Source of the DNA: Christensenellaceae bacterium
GTDB taxonomy: Bacteria > Bacillota > Clostridia > Christensenellales > DTU072
DNA: 41,087 bases
Reading direction: 5' to 3'
NCBI GenBank assembly: GCA_031259085.1
Contig: JAIRMA010000004.1
Location: 1-41,087 of the forward strand
Translations under genes and position numbers: made by a program
The notes under the pieces: generated by a model
Told to the model about the DNA's origin: nothing
The model's database searches: none
Seen by the model: only the letters and a program-made list of their open reading frames with translations
In this document: in pieces, positions 28,523 to 38,100 of the stretch
Layout: each line of letters begins with the position of its first letter
Numbering within the stretch: position 1 is the stretch's first letter

Positions 28523-28738
28523 AATGAGGTTTCTGTTATAAACAGATTTGTCATACCCTATATAATGATTAAAAAAATATTTGATTTAGAAACTATTGAT
28601 ATAGCATCAAATGCAGTTAAATATGGTGATCGTGCATTTTTATGAGTAAATCTAAATCAAATCCATACGGTATTTAAAGATACGCTTGTTAAATTTGCTA
28701 TTCAAATCGAGGAGAAAAAAATTTCTAATTTCCTTTGA
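28523..28738 (+). pseudogene. decayed reading frame of unknown family
   Basis: One frame runs from just after TAA 28520 to TGA 28736-28738, with one in-frame TGA at 28643-28645. The residues on both sides (NRFVIPYIMIKKIFDLETID before; HTVFKDTLVKFAIQIEEKK after) have normal protein composition. It starts without a clear ribosome binding site, and I could not name the family. Confidence 0.3.
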
Positions 28739-28903
28739 ATGCGCGCTCTGATTTAAGTCATAACATTTGATAAATGTGGGTTGTGGATCTTAATTTAAAG
28801 TTTTATCTAGATATTAGTAAAATACTATCTACATAATACGTGTGAGACCGCAGAAAGCTGTATTTTGTATCGCAAAACGGGACTTGAGAATATTATATGT
28901 GCG

Positions 28904-28933
28904 AACCTCTAATTTAGGATATATTTAGAGGTT
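28904..28933 (+). terminator. stem-loop with partial T-tract
   Basis: AACCTCTAA and TTAGAGGTT form a 9-bp stem with a 12-base loop, followed by TTATGTTCTT. It is terminator-like but has no intact gene directly upstream, which fits a lost gene. Confidence 0.45.
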
Positions 28934-29276
28934 TTATGTTCTTAATATTCCTTTCCTTAATAGCATAAACAGCATGTCAAAAAAATTAAAAAATTGTATC
29001 ACATGCTTAGAATTACAAGAATCGCGTAATCTTAAGGGTAAAACGCGTGAGAATGATTATGCCGTCGGTTAATTAAGTGCCAACCAAAAGGAATATTTAA
29101 TGATCATAGTCCCTAACTAAGCGGAATTTAGGATAGCTTCTATTAAAGACAAATTATAATATAACAGACTATCCTTAGCTTTACTTACATTTCACAGGAT
29201 ATGTAGAGCAGATGGGTTTACTTCATTATCCAAAAGCATCGACTAACAGAGCAAAGACAGTGTTGCAAATCATTTT

Positions 29277-29561
29277 ACAGTAGGGTCAATCTCCGACAAC
29301 TTTGCCGCGCCGTGTGCTTCAAGCAACTCCCGAATCTCTGCGGTGTGACCCGCGCGGGACTTTTCCGCAAGTACCGCCCTGACCGCTTCCAGCGTGATAG
29401 GCTTCTGCTTGGGAGTTTCCGCTTCAGGGGCGAGCGTTATCTCTGTTGGCGTATCCGCGCCGCCGCCAAACAGGGCGGTCAAACTCAAGGATGCGGTTGC
29501 CCCATTCCTCTGCGACCTCGATTTCGATGATTCCTGTGACTGTTTTGTATTGGATTTTCAT
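29277..29561 (-). pseudogene. chimeric remnant of two mobile-element small genes
   Basis: From ATG 29561, behind a strong GAGGAGA site, the minus strand codes MKIQYKTVTGIIEIEVAEEW and on to GNRILEFDR. This looks like the start of a small protein found in clostridial phages and conjugative elements. It then shifts frame at LEFDR, and the other frame continues (from a TTG at 29488) as SLTALFGGGADTP and TLEAVRAVLAEKSRAG. The last part, LLEAHGAAKLSEIDP, is the conserved end region of a second small phage/element protein and breaks off at the GC boundary near 29282. An internal deletion or recombination joined the two, and the 3' end was cut. The family memory is approximate. Confidence 0.5.
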
Positions 29562-29732
29562 TGATTGTCTCCTCTCGAATTCCGGGAGGAGTCTGACAAG
29601 GCAGCCGCAACAAGCAAAAAGGACGAACCTTAACGCATAGCTAAAAAGCTACTTGTCAGGCTCATCCGTCATTTTTAATCTCTGCCGCCGGTGGCGACAT
29701 TTGCGTTGTGCTCTGTTTAAGTACAGATGGTT

Positions 29733-29960
29733 CTATTCAATTTTTCGGATGCCGATGTCAGATTTGCAGCGTTCACATTTGGCAAAGTAATCGCCATTCC
29801 ATGAGTCACCTTTCTCCATAATGTGTAACTCGGAGTGAATATCTATTTCCGCATCAATGACCCTAAACCCACAGGCGGGGCAAGGAAGTCGCTGTCGGTA
29901 ACGCTGTCGGTAACGTGATTTTTTTCGCTCCACCGACGGGTGTTTGGCTTCATAGTTCAT
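29733..29960 (-). CDS. small zinc-ribbon protein of the mobile island
   Basis: The 75-residue protein has two CxxC pairs, CPAC and CERC, spaced like a zinc ribbon, with a basic N-terminal part (VERKKSRYRQRYRQR) able to touch nucleic acid. Function unknown; such proteins are common cargo of conjugative elements and phages. The chosen ATG at 29960 (MNYEAKH) has AGGTG six bases upstream; the frame also opens at GTG 29969, which overlaps that site. A 26-base element shared with the XRE operon promoter lies just upstream at 29988-30013, implying common control. Confidence 0.6.
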   Translation of the reverse strand: MNYEAKHPSVERKKSRYRQRYRQRLPCPACGFRVIDAEIDIHSELHIMEKGDSWNGDYFAKCERCKSDIGIRKIE

Positions 29961-29987
29961 AGGCATCACCTCTTTCGTTATTATTTC

Positions 29988-30013
29988 GCGTGTTCGCGTT
30001 TTTCTAACATTAT
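29988..30013 (-). promoter_or_regulatory. shared promoter/operator element, copy 1
   Basis: The minus strand reads ATAATGTTAGA, five bases, then GCGAACACGC. The same 21 positions occur at 31217-31242. ATAAT fits a -10 box, and GCGAACACGC just after it would be a suitable repressor site. It serves the zinc-ribbon gene. Confidence 0.6.
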
Positions 30014-30049
30014 GCTTAAAAAATATGCCTTACAATCATTAGTATCTTT

Positions 30050-30775
30050 TCAGATAAACTCTGTGAAGTCGGAACAGCAGGGTATGCCAGTTAGCAGTCC
30101 AAGGTCGGACAAACGATATTTCATAGCTGAATAGGATGCACTGAACATATCGGCGATTTCGGAAATCTTCACATCAATCGGGAGCGTCCATTGCATAGGA
30201 AGCGTTTTGGTGGACGGGACTTGTAGCACCTCTCGAAATGCAAAGGTCACAGCTTCGCGCGGCATTAAAAAAGCAGCTGTAGCCGCATTGGCTTGCCATT
30301 CTGTTATCTGAATGCCTGACAACATGGGCTTCTTATTCCCAATACGCGCTGAGACGCTGTCTCTGCTTGTGTGTCGCTGATAAACAACCTCCTGACGCTT
30401 AAAAACTCGAGGGTGCAATACCCAATGAAAGCCCTCATGAAGAACGGTGAAGTTTCGCCAGCCTATGCTCGCATCTGATAAAAGCAACCGTTCGTCTATG
30501 AGGACAGTGCCTTTTTTGACTGGGTGCTTTTGGGGCATATCCTCGCCTTCCGGCCATATCCACCAATGCCCATCATTAAATGCGGTCAGACCCCAAATCG
30601 AAAGATTCGGTGTCAGTCGCTGCGGGTCGGTTTGAAGATTAAGCCCACTTTCAAATTCGATGAAATCGAATGCGTCAAGAGGCTTTGGAGTTTTAAGTCG
30701 CTCCTCATCAAAAGAACGGAGTTTGTCTTCAGCGATCCTAATGAGTTGCGGGAGGTCGTAGTCGAGGTAAAACAT
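30050..30775 (-). CDS. ImmA/IrrE family metallopeptidase
   Basis: The protein carries the HExxH zinc motif in FTVLHEGFHWVLHP, inside the ImmA/IrrE (DUF955) type domain, with a helical C-terminal part that resembles a DNA-binding region (ISEIADMFSASYSAMKYRLS). ImmA-type peptidases cut a partner XRE repressor to release mobile-element genes. Here the partner is the gene directly upstream, whose stop overlaps the first ATG at 30793. I prefer ATG 30775 (MFYLDYDLP) because GGAGG lies seven bases before it. The pairing predicts stress-induced derepression of island genes. Confidence 0.8.
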   Translation of the reverse strand: MFYLDYDLPQLIRIAEDKLRSFDEERLKTPKPLDAFDFIEFESGLNLQTDPQRLTPNLSIWGLTAFNDGHWWIWPEGEDMPQKHPVKKGTVLIDERLLLSDASIGWRNFTVLHEGFHWVLHPRVFKRQEVVYQRHTSRDSVSARIGNKKPMLSGIQITEWQANAATAAFLMPREAVTFAFREVLQVPSTKTLPMQWTLPIDVKISEIADMFSASYSAMKYRLSDLGLLTGIPCCSDFTEFI

Positions 30776-30789
30776 CCCCTTGCCTCCTG

Positions 30790-31191
30790 TCATTCGCTCT
30801 CACTTCCTTTACCTTCAAGCATCTCGATGACTTTAATCCAGTCGTCATCGCCTGCGTTTGAATCCCGAGCCATGCGCAAAGCAACACGGAGTTTGTCGTT
30901 GCTCATAATGTATTCAGGGAGGTCAGATGCAACAGCACTGCTTTTTTCTTTTTCCACAGACGCACGGTCAAATGCAGCAAGGTCATAAAGCTCGGCGGTT
31001 TCATTTGCGTCGAGACCAAGCACCTCTGCCATTTTTGCAATCTTGTCACGGTCAGGCGGATAGCGGTTGCCTTTCTCAATGTCACTGAGATATGCAGGTG
31101 CCATTTTGTCGATTAATTCGGCAAATTTGCGCAAGTTAATGCCTTTTTCCTTGCGCTTCGCTTTGATGTACTTACCAAAACGGTTCTCCAT
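30790..31191 (-). CDS. XRE family transcriptional regulator (ImmR-like)
   Basis: From ATG 31191 (MENRFGKYIKAKRKEKG), behind a GGAGGG site, the 133-residue protein has an N-terminal helix-turn-helix (about residues 8-62, including LRKFAELIDKMAPAYLSDIE, then KGNRYPP) and an acidic, helical C-terminal part. The frame is open further upstream, but that part lacks family similarity. It pairs with the ImmA-like peptidase by overlap. A perfect-consensus promoter and a GCGAACACGC site upstream suggest it represses its own operon and the zinc-ribbon gene. Confidence 0.85.
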   Translation of the reverse strand: MENRFGKYIKAKRKEKGINLRKFAELIDKMAPAYLSDIEKGNRYPPDRDKIAKMAEVLGLDANETAELYDLAAFDRASVEKEKSSAVASDLPEYIMSNDKLRVALRMARDSNAGDDDWIKVIEMLEGKGSESE

Positions 31192-31216
31192 TGTGATTCC
31201 CTCCTGTAAAGTGTTA

Positions 31217-31242
31217 GCGTGTTCGCTTATATCTAACATTAT
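31217..31242 (-). promoter_or_regulatory. shared promoter/operator element, copy 2
   Basis: Minus strand: ATAATGTTAGA, five bases, GCGAACACGC, as at 29988-30013. It overlaps the -10 box of the XRE operon promoter and extends past the transcription start, the usual place for an autorepressor site. Confidence 0.6.
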
Positions 31243-31266
31243 ACGGCCCTCATGTGTGTTTGTCAA
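31238..31266 (-). promoter_or_regulatory. perfect-consensus promoter of the XRE/ImmA pair
   Basis: On the minus strand TTGACA (31261-31266), exactly 17 bases, and TATAAT (31238-31243). A promoter this strong needs a repressor, which fits an autoregulated XRE gene. Confidence 0.8.
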
Positions 31267-31344
31267 TAGTTTCAAACAAAACAATTCGCAACTTACTAGC
31301 AATCCGCATGCGCGCAATAAAAATCTTTATTTACGAAAAAAAGA

Positions 31345-31373
31345 TTGAGTTTTCGCTTGGTATGTGCTATACT
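31345..31373 (+). promoter_or_regulatory. promoter of the small regulator and type I operon
   Basis: TTGAGT (31345-31350), 17 bases, TATACT (31368-31373), preceding the start of the small Cro/C1 gene by 31 bases. It points away from the XRE/ImmA promoter. Confidence 0.55.
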
Positions 31374-31404
31374 AAAGAACAGTAACGAAAGCGAGGTGCT
31401 GAAG

Positions 31405-31644
31405 ATGTCGGTCAGTTATAAAAAACTGTGGAAGTTGTTAATCGATAATGACATGAAAAAGAAAGATCTGCGGCAAGCCACTGGAATGAGTACCACATCC
31501 TTGGCTAAATTAAGTAAAAATGAAAACATCAATACAGAAATACTTGTGAAAATTTGTAAGGTGTTTGGCTGCGACATCGGAGATATCATGGAAGTTACTG
31601 ATGACGAGTTTTCATCTGAATCTAAAAATAAGGAGCGTATCTAA
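31405..31644 (+). CDS. small Cro/C1-type HTH regulator of the restriction operon
   Basis: A 79-residue single-domain helix-turn-helix protein. The helices fall in KLWKLLIDNDMKKKDLRQAT and then GMSTTSLAKLSKNENINTEI, with LVKICKVFGCDIGDIMEV completing the five-helix fold (YozG-like). It starts at ATG 31405 behind GCGAGGTG. It ends four bases before hsdM, so it is the first gene of the type I operon and may time its expression, in the manner of controller proteins. Direct evidence for that role is absent. Confidence 0.8.
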   Translation: MSVSYKKLWKLLIDNDMKKKDLRQATGMSTTSLAKLSKNENINTEILVKICKVFGCDIGDIMEVTDDEFSSESKNKERI

Positions 31645-31648
31645 ATAT

Positions 31649-33748
31649 ATGGAGCAGCAAGCATATAACCAGTTAATTTCATTTATCTGGAATATCGCCA
31701 ACGATTGTTTGGTTGGAATATACAACAAAGGTGACTATCGTAAAATCATTCTCCCGATGATTGTCATACGGCGCTTTGATGCGGTGCTTGAGCCTACGAA
31801 AAAGGCTGTACTGAAAATGAAAAAAACTTTAGACGCGCAGGGCATCATCGACCAAGATGATGCGCTGAAGACAATTGCCAAAGAGCAGTTTGTAAACAGT
31901 TCACCTTTTACCCTCAAAGACCTGAAGTCGAGGACGAATCAGCAACAGCTGAAAAATGATTTCATCCTCTACCTTGATGGCTTCAGCAGAAACGTGCAGG
32001 AGGTAATAGACAAATTTAAGTTTCGCAATGAAATTGACACACTTTCAGAAACCGATATTCTCGGCATGATTGTTGGGAAGTTTGTTGACCCACGAATCAA
32101 CTTGTCGAGCCGTCCTGTTTATCAAGATAATGGTAAAACGATAAAGCTACCTGCTCTCGATAACCATTCTATGGGTACAGCGTTTGAGGAACTACTCCGT
32201 AAATTCAACGAGGAGAACAACGTGACCGAGGCTGGTGAACACTTCACGCCTCGCGATATCGTAGAACTTATGGCAGAGCTTGCTATCACACCGCTTGCCG
32301 ACAAGATAGCGAACACCACCTACCGCATATATGATGGTGCCTGTGGCACGGGTGGCATCCTGACCGTTGCAGAAGAACGTATGAAATCAATAGCGGACGA
32401 GTGTGGCAAGAAGGTCTCCATTTATTTGTATGGACAGGAACTTCAACCCGAAACCTACGCCATCGCCCGCTCCGACATGATGATTAAGGGCGAGGGCAAA
32501 CAGGCAGAGCGCATCGCCTATGGCTCGACCATATCGAACGACGCCTTTGCACGCGAGACCTTCGACTTCATGATTTCTAATCCGCCCTTCGGCACTCCGT
32601 GGAGAAAAGACCTTGAGGCATGGGGCTACAAGGATAAGAAGGAAATCACCGACAGCCGCTTTGTGTTCAGTTGGAACGGCGACTCAGAATACAGCATCAT
32701 CCCCAATATCGGCGACCCGCAGATGCTGTTCCTTGCCAACAACATCAACAAAATGAAGACGGGAACTCCACTCGGCAGCCGCATTGTCGAAGTGCATAAC
32801 GGCTCATCGCTCTTTACTGGAAGCGCGGGGCAGGGCGAAAGCAATCTGCGCCGTTATATCATTGAGAACGACTGGCTGGAAGCCATCGTTGCTTTGCCGG
32901 AGAACATTTTTTATAACACCGGTATAGGCACCTACCTATGGATTGTGACGAACAAAAAGTCCAAAGAGAGAAAGGGCAAGATTCAGCTTATCGATGCGAC
33001 CTCACTCAAATCGACCATACGAAAAAATATGGGAGAAAAAAACTGCGAGATAACTCCGCAAATCGCCGCGCAGATACTTGAAATACATCAGGCGTTTGAC
33101 CAAGCCGACCCGGAATATAGCCGTGTGTTTGAGAACCGCGAGTTCGGCTATTGGGAAGTTCCGATTCTGCGCCCCTTGAAGTACAACTACTCGACCTCTG
33201 AAGATAGGCTTGCCCTTTTGTCGGCTGAAAGTAAATTGACATCTACTAAAGGCATAACAGTTGAGATGGTTCAGGGCGCACTTAGGACGATTGACCAGAC
33301 GGTCGTCTACAAAAGCACTGTGGATTTCCGCAAGTTGGCAATTGAAGCCTTGCAAAGAATCGATGCGTACAAGGTTCTGAAATACGCGCAACGAAACGGC
33401 GTTGTCAATGCTGTAATGAACTCATTGTCGGAGAAAGATGAAACGGCTGACTCCGTATTGGATAAAGACGGGAATACTATTCCAGATAAAAGTCTCTCAG
33501 ACAAAGAGGTTGTTCCGTTCATATATATGGGTGGAGTCAAGGCGTTTTTCGAAGTCGAAATTCAGCCATATATCCCTGATGCTTGGGTAGATAAAGATAA
33601 TATCAAAATTGGTTACGAAATCAGCTTCACGAAGTATTTCTTCAAACCTGCGCAATTACGGGAAGTCGACGATATTATGGCTGATATTGAGCAGATTGAA
33701 CGCGATACGGATGGTATGCTTGCTGGGATAATCACGGAGGTGCGATGA
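31649..33748 (+). CDS. hsdM: type I restriction-modification DNA methyltransferase (HsdM)
   Basis: The 699-residue protein has an HsdM_N helical domain (1-150) and an N6-adenine methyltransferase domain (about 170-480). Motif I is DGACGTGG (229-236), the catalytic motif is NPPF (311-314), and GEHFTPRDIVELM precedes motif I. It methylates adenine in the site chosen by HsdS and is also part of the restriction complex. The C-terminal part (about 500-699) is longer than in short HsdMs and may contact HsdS or HsdR. I chose ATG 31649, behind AGGAGCG; the frame is open further upstream but that part overlaps the regulator. It overlaps hsdS by four bases. Confidence 0.95.
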   Translation: MEQQAYNQLISFIWNIANDCLVGIYNKGDYRKIILPMIVIRRFDAVLEPTKKAVLKMKKTLDAQGIIDQDDALKTIAKEQFVNSSPFTLKDLKSRTNQQQLKNDFILYLDGFSRNVQEVIDKFKFRNEIDTLSETDILGMIVGKFVDPRINLSSRPVYQDNGKTIKLPALDNHSMGTAFEELLRKFNEENNVTEAGEHFTPRDIVELMAELAITPLADKIANTTYRIYDGACGTGGILTVAEERMKSIADECGKKVSIYLYGQELQPETYAIARSDMMIKGEGKQAERIAYGSTISNDAFARETFDFMISNPPFGTPWRKDLEAWGYKDKKEITDSRFVFSWNGDSEYSIIPNIGDPQMLFLANNINKMKTGTPLGSRIVEVHNGSSLFTGSAGQGESNLRRYIIENDWLEAIVALPENIFYNTGIGTYLWIVTNKKSKERKGKIQLIDATSLKSTIRKNMGEKNCEITPQIAAQILEIHQAFDQADPEYSRVFENREFGYWEVPILRPLKYNYSTSEDRLALLSAESKLTSTKGITVEMVQGALRTIDQTVVYKSTVDFRKLAIEALQRIDAYKVLKYAQRNGVVNAVMNSLSEKDETADSVLDKDGNTIPDKSLSDKEVVPFIYMGGVKAFFEVEIQPYIPDAWVDKDNIKIGYEISFTKYFFKPAQLREVDDIMADIEQIERDTDGMLAGIITEVR

Positions 33749-35136
33749 TGAACTCGTATCCAGAGTATAGGGCATCTGACTTGCCTTGGTTAGGCGACAT
33801 TCCTTCTCATTGGAAAGTCGGTCGTGCTAAAAATATGTACAGAAAGGAAAAACGTGCAGTACGTCTTGAAGACGAAACGGTCACGTGCTTTCGTGACGGT
33901 ACTGTTACTTTGCGAAAAAATCGCCGCATCACTGGATTTACTGAATCAGCAAAAGAAATCGGCTATCAAGGCATTCGCAATGGAGACCTTGTTATACACG
34001 TTATGGATGCCTTCGCGGGGTCTATTGGTGTTTCGGATTCTGATGGTAAATCCACCCCGGTATATAGTGTTTGTACTGCCAAGGGTGATTACAATAACCA
34101 CTTTTATGCCTTGTTACTCCGCGAAGTGGCGAGGACTGGGTATATTCAGTCTCTTTATCGTGGCATTCGGGAACGCTCCACAAACTTTACGTTTGAAATA
34201 TTTGCGGCGCAGTCTTTATTACTCCCACCACGGGAGGAGCAAGACCAAATCGTCCGTTTCCTTGGTTGGAAAATTGAAGAAGTCAACCATTTCATTCATA
34301 AGAAAAAACAAGAAATAGCTCGTCTGACTGAATTGATAAATGTGCAGATTCGGAACGCTGTATTCGGCGGTTTGCAATCTGATGTGGTAACAAAAGATAG
34401 CGAAATTAGATGGGTTGGCGAGATTCCCGACCACTGGAATGTGCGTGTTCTGTTCGAGTTAGCGGCGGAGCAGAGCGTCTCGAATAAGACTGTTCACAAC
34501 CAGAACCTGCTGTCACTCAGCTACGGCAAAATCGTCAACAAGGACATCAACACGATGGACGGCTTGCTTCCGGCTTCCTATGACACCTACCAGATTGCAA
34601 ATGATGGCAACGTCATCATGAGGCTGACGGATTTGCAGAATGACAAGCGAAGCCTGCGTGTGGGTATCGCCTCCCAAACCGGCATCATCACCTCGGCGTA
34701 CACCTGCCTGAAGGCTCGCAGTGACGAAATTCTACCGCATTATCTTTACCTGCTCTTGCATTCTTACGACATTTGCAAGGTGTTTTACAGCATGGGCGGC
34801 GGTGTCCGCCAGAGCATCGGATATGGCGAGATAAAACGGATGGCTCTCCCCCTGCCGCCGGTGGAGGAGCAACAGGCTATCGTGGATTACTGCTATTCGC
34901 TACGGACGAACATCGAACGCCTGATAGCGGAGGTGAAAAAGGAAATCGCACTCATCACCGAATATCGCACAAGGATGATATCCAACGTGGTTACCGGCAA
35001 AGTGGACGTGCGTGACATAGAAGTCCCCGACCTCTCGGCTGAGGACACCATCGCTGAAGAAGCGGACGATGCGGAAATCGACAATGAAGCCAGCACAGAT
35101 GAAATTGAGGAGGTAGAGGAAGATGCCGACGACTGA
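33745..35136 (+). CDS. hsdS: type I restriction-modification specificity subunit (HsdS)
   Basis: The 463-residue protein has two target-recognition domains, each opened by a similar sequence (DLPWLGDIPSHWKV near 12 and EIRWVGEIPDHWNV near 220). Each ends in a conserved helix region beginning LPPREEQ or LPPVEEQ, giving two half-sites of a split DNA target. The tail is very acidic (many Asp and Glu in the last 35 residues), which is unusual for the family. The first recognition half (33745 to about 34400) is visibly AT-richer than the second, a sign of domain exchange. The start overlaps hsdM as ATGATG. The recognition sequence cannot be predicted from the sequence alone. Confidence 0.93.
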   Translation: MMNSYPEYRASDLPWLGDIPSHWKVGRAKNMYRKEKRAVRLEDETVTCFRDGTVTLRKNRRITGFTESAKEIGYQGIRNGDLVIHVMDAFAGSIGVSDSDGKSTPVYSVCTAKGDYNNHFYALLLREVARTGYIQSLYRGIRERSTNFTFEIFAAQSLLLPPREEQDQIVRFLGWKIEEVNHFIHKKKQEIARLTELINVQIRNAVFGGLQSDVVTKDSEIRWVGEIPDHWNVRVLFELAAEQSVSNKTVHNQNLLSLSYGKIVNKDINTMDGLLPASYDTYQIANDGNVIMRLTDLQNDKRSLRVGIASQTGIITSAYTCLKARSDEILPHYLYLLLHSYDICKVFYSMGGGVRQSIGYGEIKRMALPLPPVEEQQAIVDYCYSLRTNIERLIAEVKKEIALITEYRTRMISNVVTGKVDVRDIEVPDLSAEDTIAEEADDAEIDNEASTDEIEEVEEDADD

Positions 35137-38100
35137 TACAAGCGAAAAAAGGCTTGAAACTATCATCACCGATTGGCTTGCCCTCCATAATGGATATGAG
35201 ACTGGCGCACTATACGGGAAAGGCGAGTACAACAAGGACTTCGCCCTCGACGAGGCGCGCTTTTTCCGCTTTCTGGAAGATACCCAGCCTGACGAGTTGG
35301 TGAAGCTGCGCCTTGAGTCAAATCCCAACGAGCGCAGAGCTTTTCTCAACTATCTGAGTGGTCAGATATCCAAGGACGGTGTTATTGAAGTCCTGCGAAA
35401 GCAGTTCCGCTACAAGCAGGCAAAGTTTGACTTATTCTTCGTCTTGCCGTCCGAGGGCAACCCCGTGTCGCAGGATTTGTTCAACAGGAACATCTTCAGC
35501 GTCACGCGCCAACTGCAATACTCCAAAGAGAACCCGCAACTGGCGGTGGACTTTGTTGTGTTCCTGAATGGTCTGCCGATTATCACGTTTGAACTCAAGA
35601 ACAGGCTCACCAAGCAGGATGTCGGCGATGCGGTCTATCAGTACCAGCACGACCGCGACCCGAACGACATCGCCAACAAGCCGTTGTTCGAGTTTAAGCG
35701 GTGCATCGTCCACTTTGCCGTCGACGATGATGAAGTCAAGATGTGTACCGAACTCAAAGGCAAGTCCTCGTGGTTTTTGCCGTTCAACCGAGGCTATAAG
35801 GACGGCGCTGGCAACCCGCCGAACCCAAGCGGCATAAAGACTGACTACCTCTGGAAGCAGATTCTTGTCAAAGAAGAACTTGCCAACATCATTCAAAACT
35901 ATACGCAGGTCATCGTTGAAGTGGATGAAGACACAAAGAAGAAGTCGGAGAAGCAGATATTCCCGCGCTACCACCAGCTTTCGGCTGTCAAAGCCCTCCT
36001 CGCTACGGCGAGGTTGGACGGTGTTGGGAACCGTTACCTTATCCAACACAGCGCGGGCAGCGGCAAGTCAAACTCCATTGCTTGGCTCGCCCATCAGCTT
36101 GTGACGCTTCAAAGCGGTGTGCATGGGGTTTTCGACTCTGTTATCGTGGTCACCGACCGCGTGAACCTGGACAAACAGATTAAGAACACCATCCGCAAAT
36201 TCATGCAGGTGCAAAGCACGGTCGGCTGGGCTGTCAATTCCGGCGACTTGAAGAGACTTCTCGCCGAGGGCAAGAAAATCATTGTCACCATCGTGCATAA
36301 GTTCCAGTACATACTGGACGACATCAGCGCCTTCCACCAAGGGCAGAAGTTTGCCATCATCATAGATGAGGCACATTCCAGCCAGAGCGGACGGCTTTCC
36401 GCGAAGATGAACATCGCTCTTTCCGGCACCACTGGCGAGGATGACGATGAACTGGAGGACAAAATCAATACCATCATCGAAGGGAAAAAGATGGTGAAAA
36501 ACGCCTCCTATTTTGCGTTTACTGCCACACCGAAAAACAAGACCCTTGAAATGTTCGGCATCGCTTATCAGGAAGGCGACGAGATAAAGCATCGCCCATT
36601 CGATGTTTACACGATGAAACAGGCGATTGAAGAAGGTTTTATCCTTGATGTGCTACGGAACTATATGCCGATTCAAAGCTACTATCGCATCGCCAAGACC
36701 GTTGAGAATGACCCGCAGTTTGACCGTAAGCGCGCACAGAAGAAACTTCGCCTGTTTGTGGAATCCAACGAGTACGCCATAAAGCAAAAAGCTGATATAA
36801 TCGTTGAGCATTTTCACTCTGATGTAGTTTCTAAGGGTAAGGTCGGAGGCAAGGCTCGTGCAATGGTGGTCACGAGCAGCATTCAGCGGGCAATTGAGTA
36901 TTACTATGCGATTGGCGAATGTCTCAGAGTACGCAGAAGTCCCTATAAAGCTATTATCGCCTACTCAGGAGAAAAAACGGTTGGTGGGAAATCCGTCAAG
37001 GAATCCGATATTAACGGCTTTCCAAATTCGCAGATAGAAATGAAGTTCAAAACTGACCCATATCGCATTCTTGTGGTCGCAGATAAATTTCAAACGGGAT
37101 TTGATGAACCCCTACTGCATACCATGTACGTCGACAAAACATTGACGGACATTGCTGCGGTTCAGACGCTTTCTCGGCTGAACCGTGCCGCCCCGCAAAA
37201 GAATGATACATTCGTCCTTGATTTTGCTAATCGCTCGGAGGATATCGGAGAGGCTTTTTCTCGGTACTACAGGACTACCATCCTCTCAGCCGAAACCGAC
37301 CCAAACAAGCTGAACGACCTAATTAATACTCTATCTGGGTTGCAGGTGTATGATGACGCACAGACAAAGAAATTAGTTGAGTTATACCTCGGGAATGCCG
37401 AACGCGACAAACTCGACCCAATACTTGATGATTGCCGCGAAACCTATATAGATTTGGAAGTTGAGGAGCAGATTCTATTCAAAAGTTCTGCTAAGACCTT
37501 TGTGCGGACGTATAATTTCCTTGCGGCAATACTGCCATATGGCTCGATAGAGTGGGAGATTTTGTCTATCTTCCTAATGTTGTTGATTCCAAAGTTACCC
37601 ACACCACATGGTGACGATTTGTCGGAGGGTATTCTGGAAGCTGTTGATTTGGAGAGCTATCGCGCCGAAGCTCAGACGATGGTTTCAATTGCTCTTGAAG
37701 ATGAGGATGCGGAGATTGACCCGATACCAGTCCGAACTGATGTAGGCATTCCTGTGCCGGAGATGGATTACCTTACCAGTATCCTCGCTACTTTCCACGA
37801 CTTGTTTGGAAACATCGAGTGGACTGATGAGGACAAAGTCCGTCGACAGATTGCGGAACTGCCAGACATAGTAAATCGCGACGAGGCTTATCAGAACGCC
37901 AAAAAGAACAGTGATGCGCAAAATGCTCGTGACGAAAGTGACCGTGCCACAATGGATGCGATATTGGGGTCCATGTCCGCAGGCATTGAACTATATAAAC
38001 ACATTAGCAGTAATCCATCTCTCAAAAAGTGGATTATGGATATGGTGTTTAATACGACTTACGATGCTCCGCATCTTACTGTTGTAGACGGCAGTAGATA

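Larger units (their letters stand above)
28178..29276. other. non-coding or decayed DNA, 1.1 kb
   Basis: No intact gene with a start and ribosome binding site is seen on either strand. Two plus-strand stretches look like decayed coding DNA: 28219-28449 (open, no normal start, contains KTKTSLYVRYATGNINRLS) and 28523-28738 (one frame broken by TGA at 28643, containing VIPYIMIKKIFDLETIDIAS). Neither was assigned to a family. The stem-loop at 28904-28933 also lies here. The region ends at a sharp rise in GC content near 29277. Confidence 0.5.

Noticed and set aside
28643-28645. TGA read as Trp or selenocysteine in the 28.5 kb frame
   Set aside because: Intact genes here use TGA as stop (hsdM, hsdS, hsdR), and there is no start or ribosome binding site for the frame, so simple decay is likelier.
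31192-31317. N-terminal extension of the XRE regulator
   Set aside because: The extra 42 residues overlap the perfect-consensus promoter and the operator; the start at 31191 has a GGAGGG site.
31565-31648. Earlier start for HsdM
   Set aside because: The added 28 residues overlap the HTH gene in another frame; ATG 31649 follows AGGAGCG and fits the family N-terminus.
34893-36592. Several long minus-strand ORFs under hsdS and hsdR
   Set aside because: They are shadows of GC-richer coding DNA and have no ribosome binding sites or recognisable domains.
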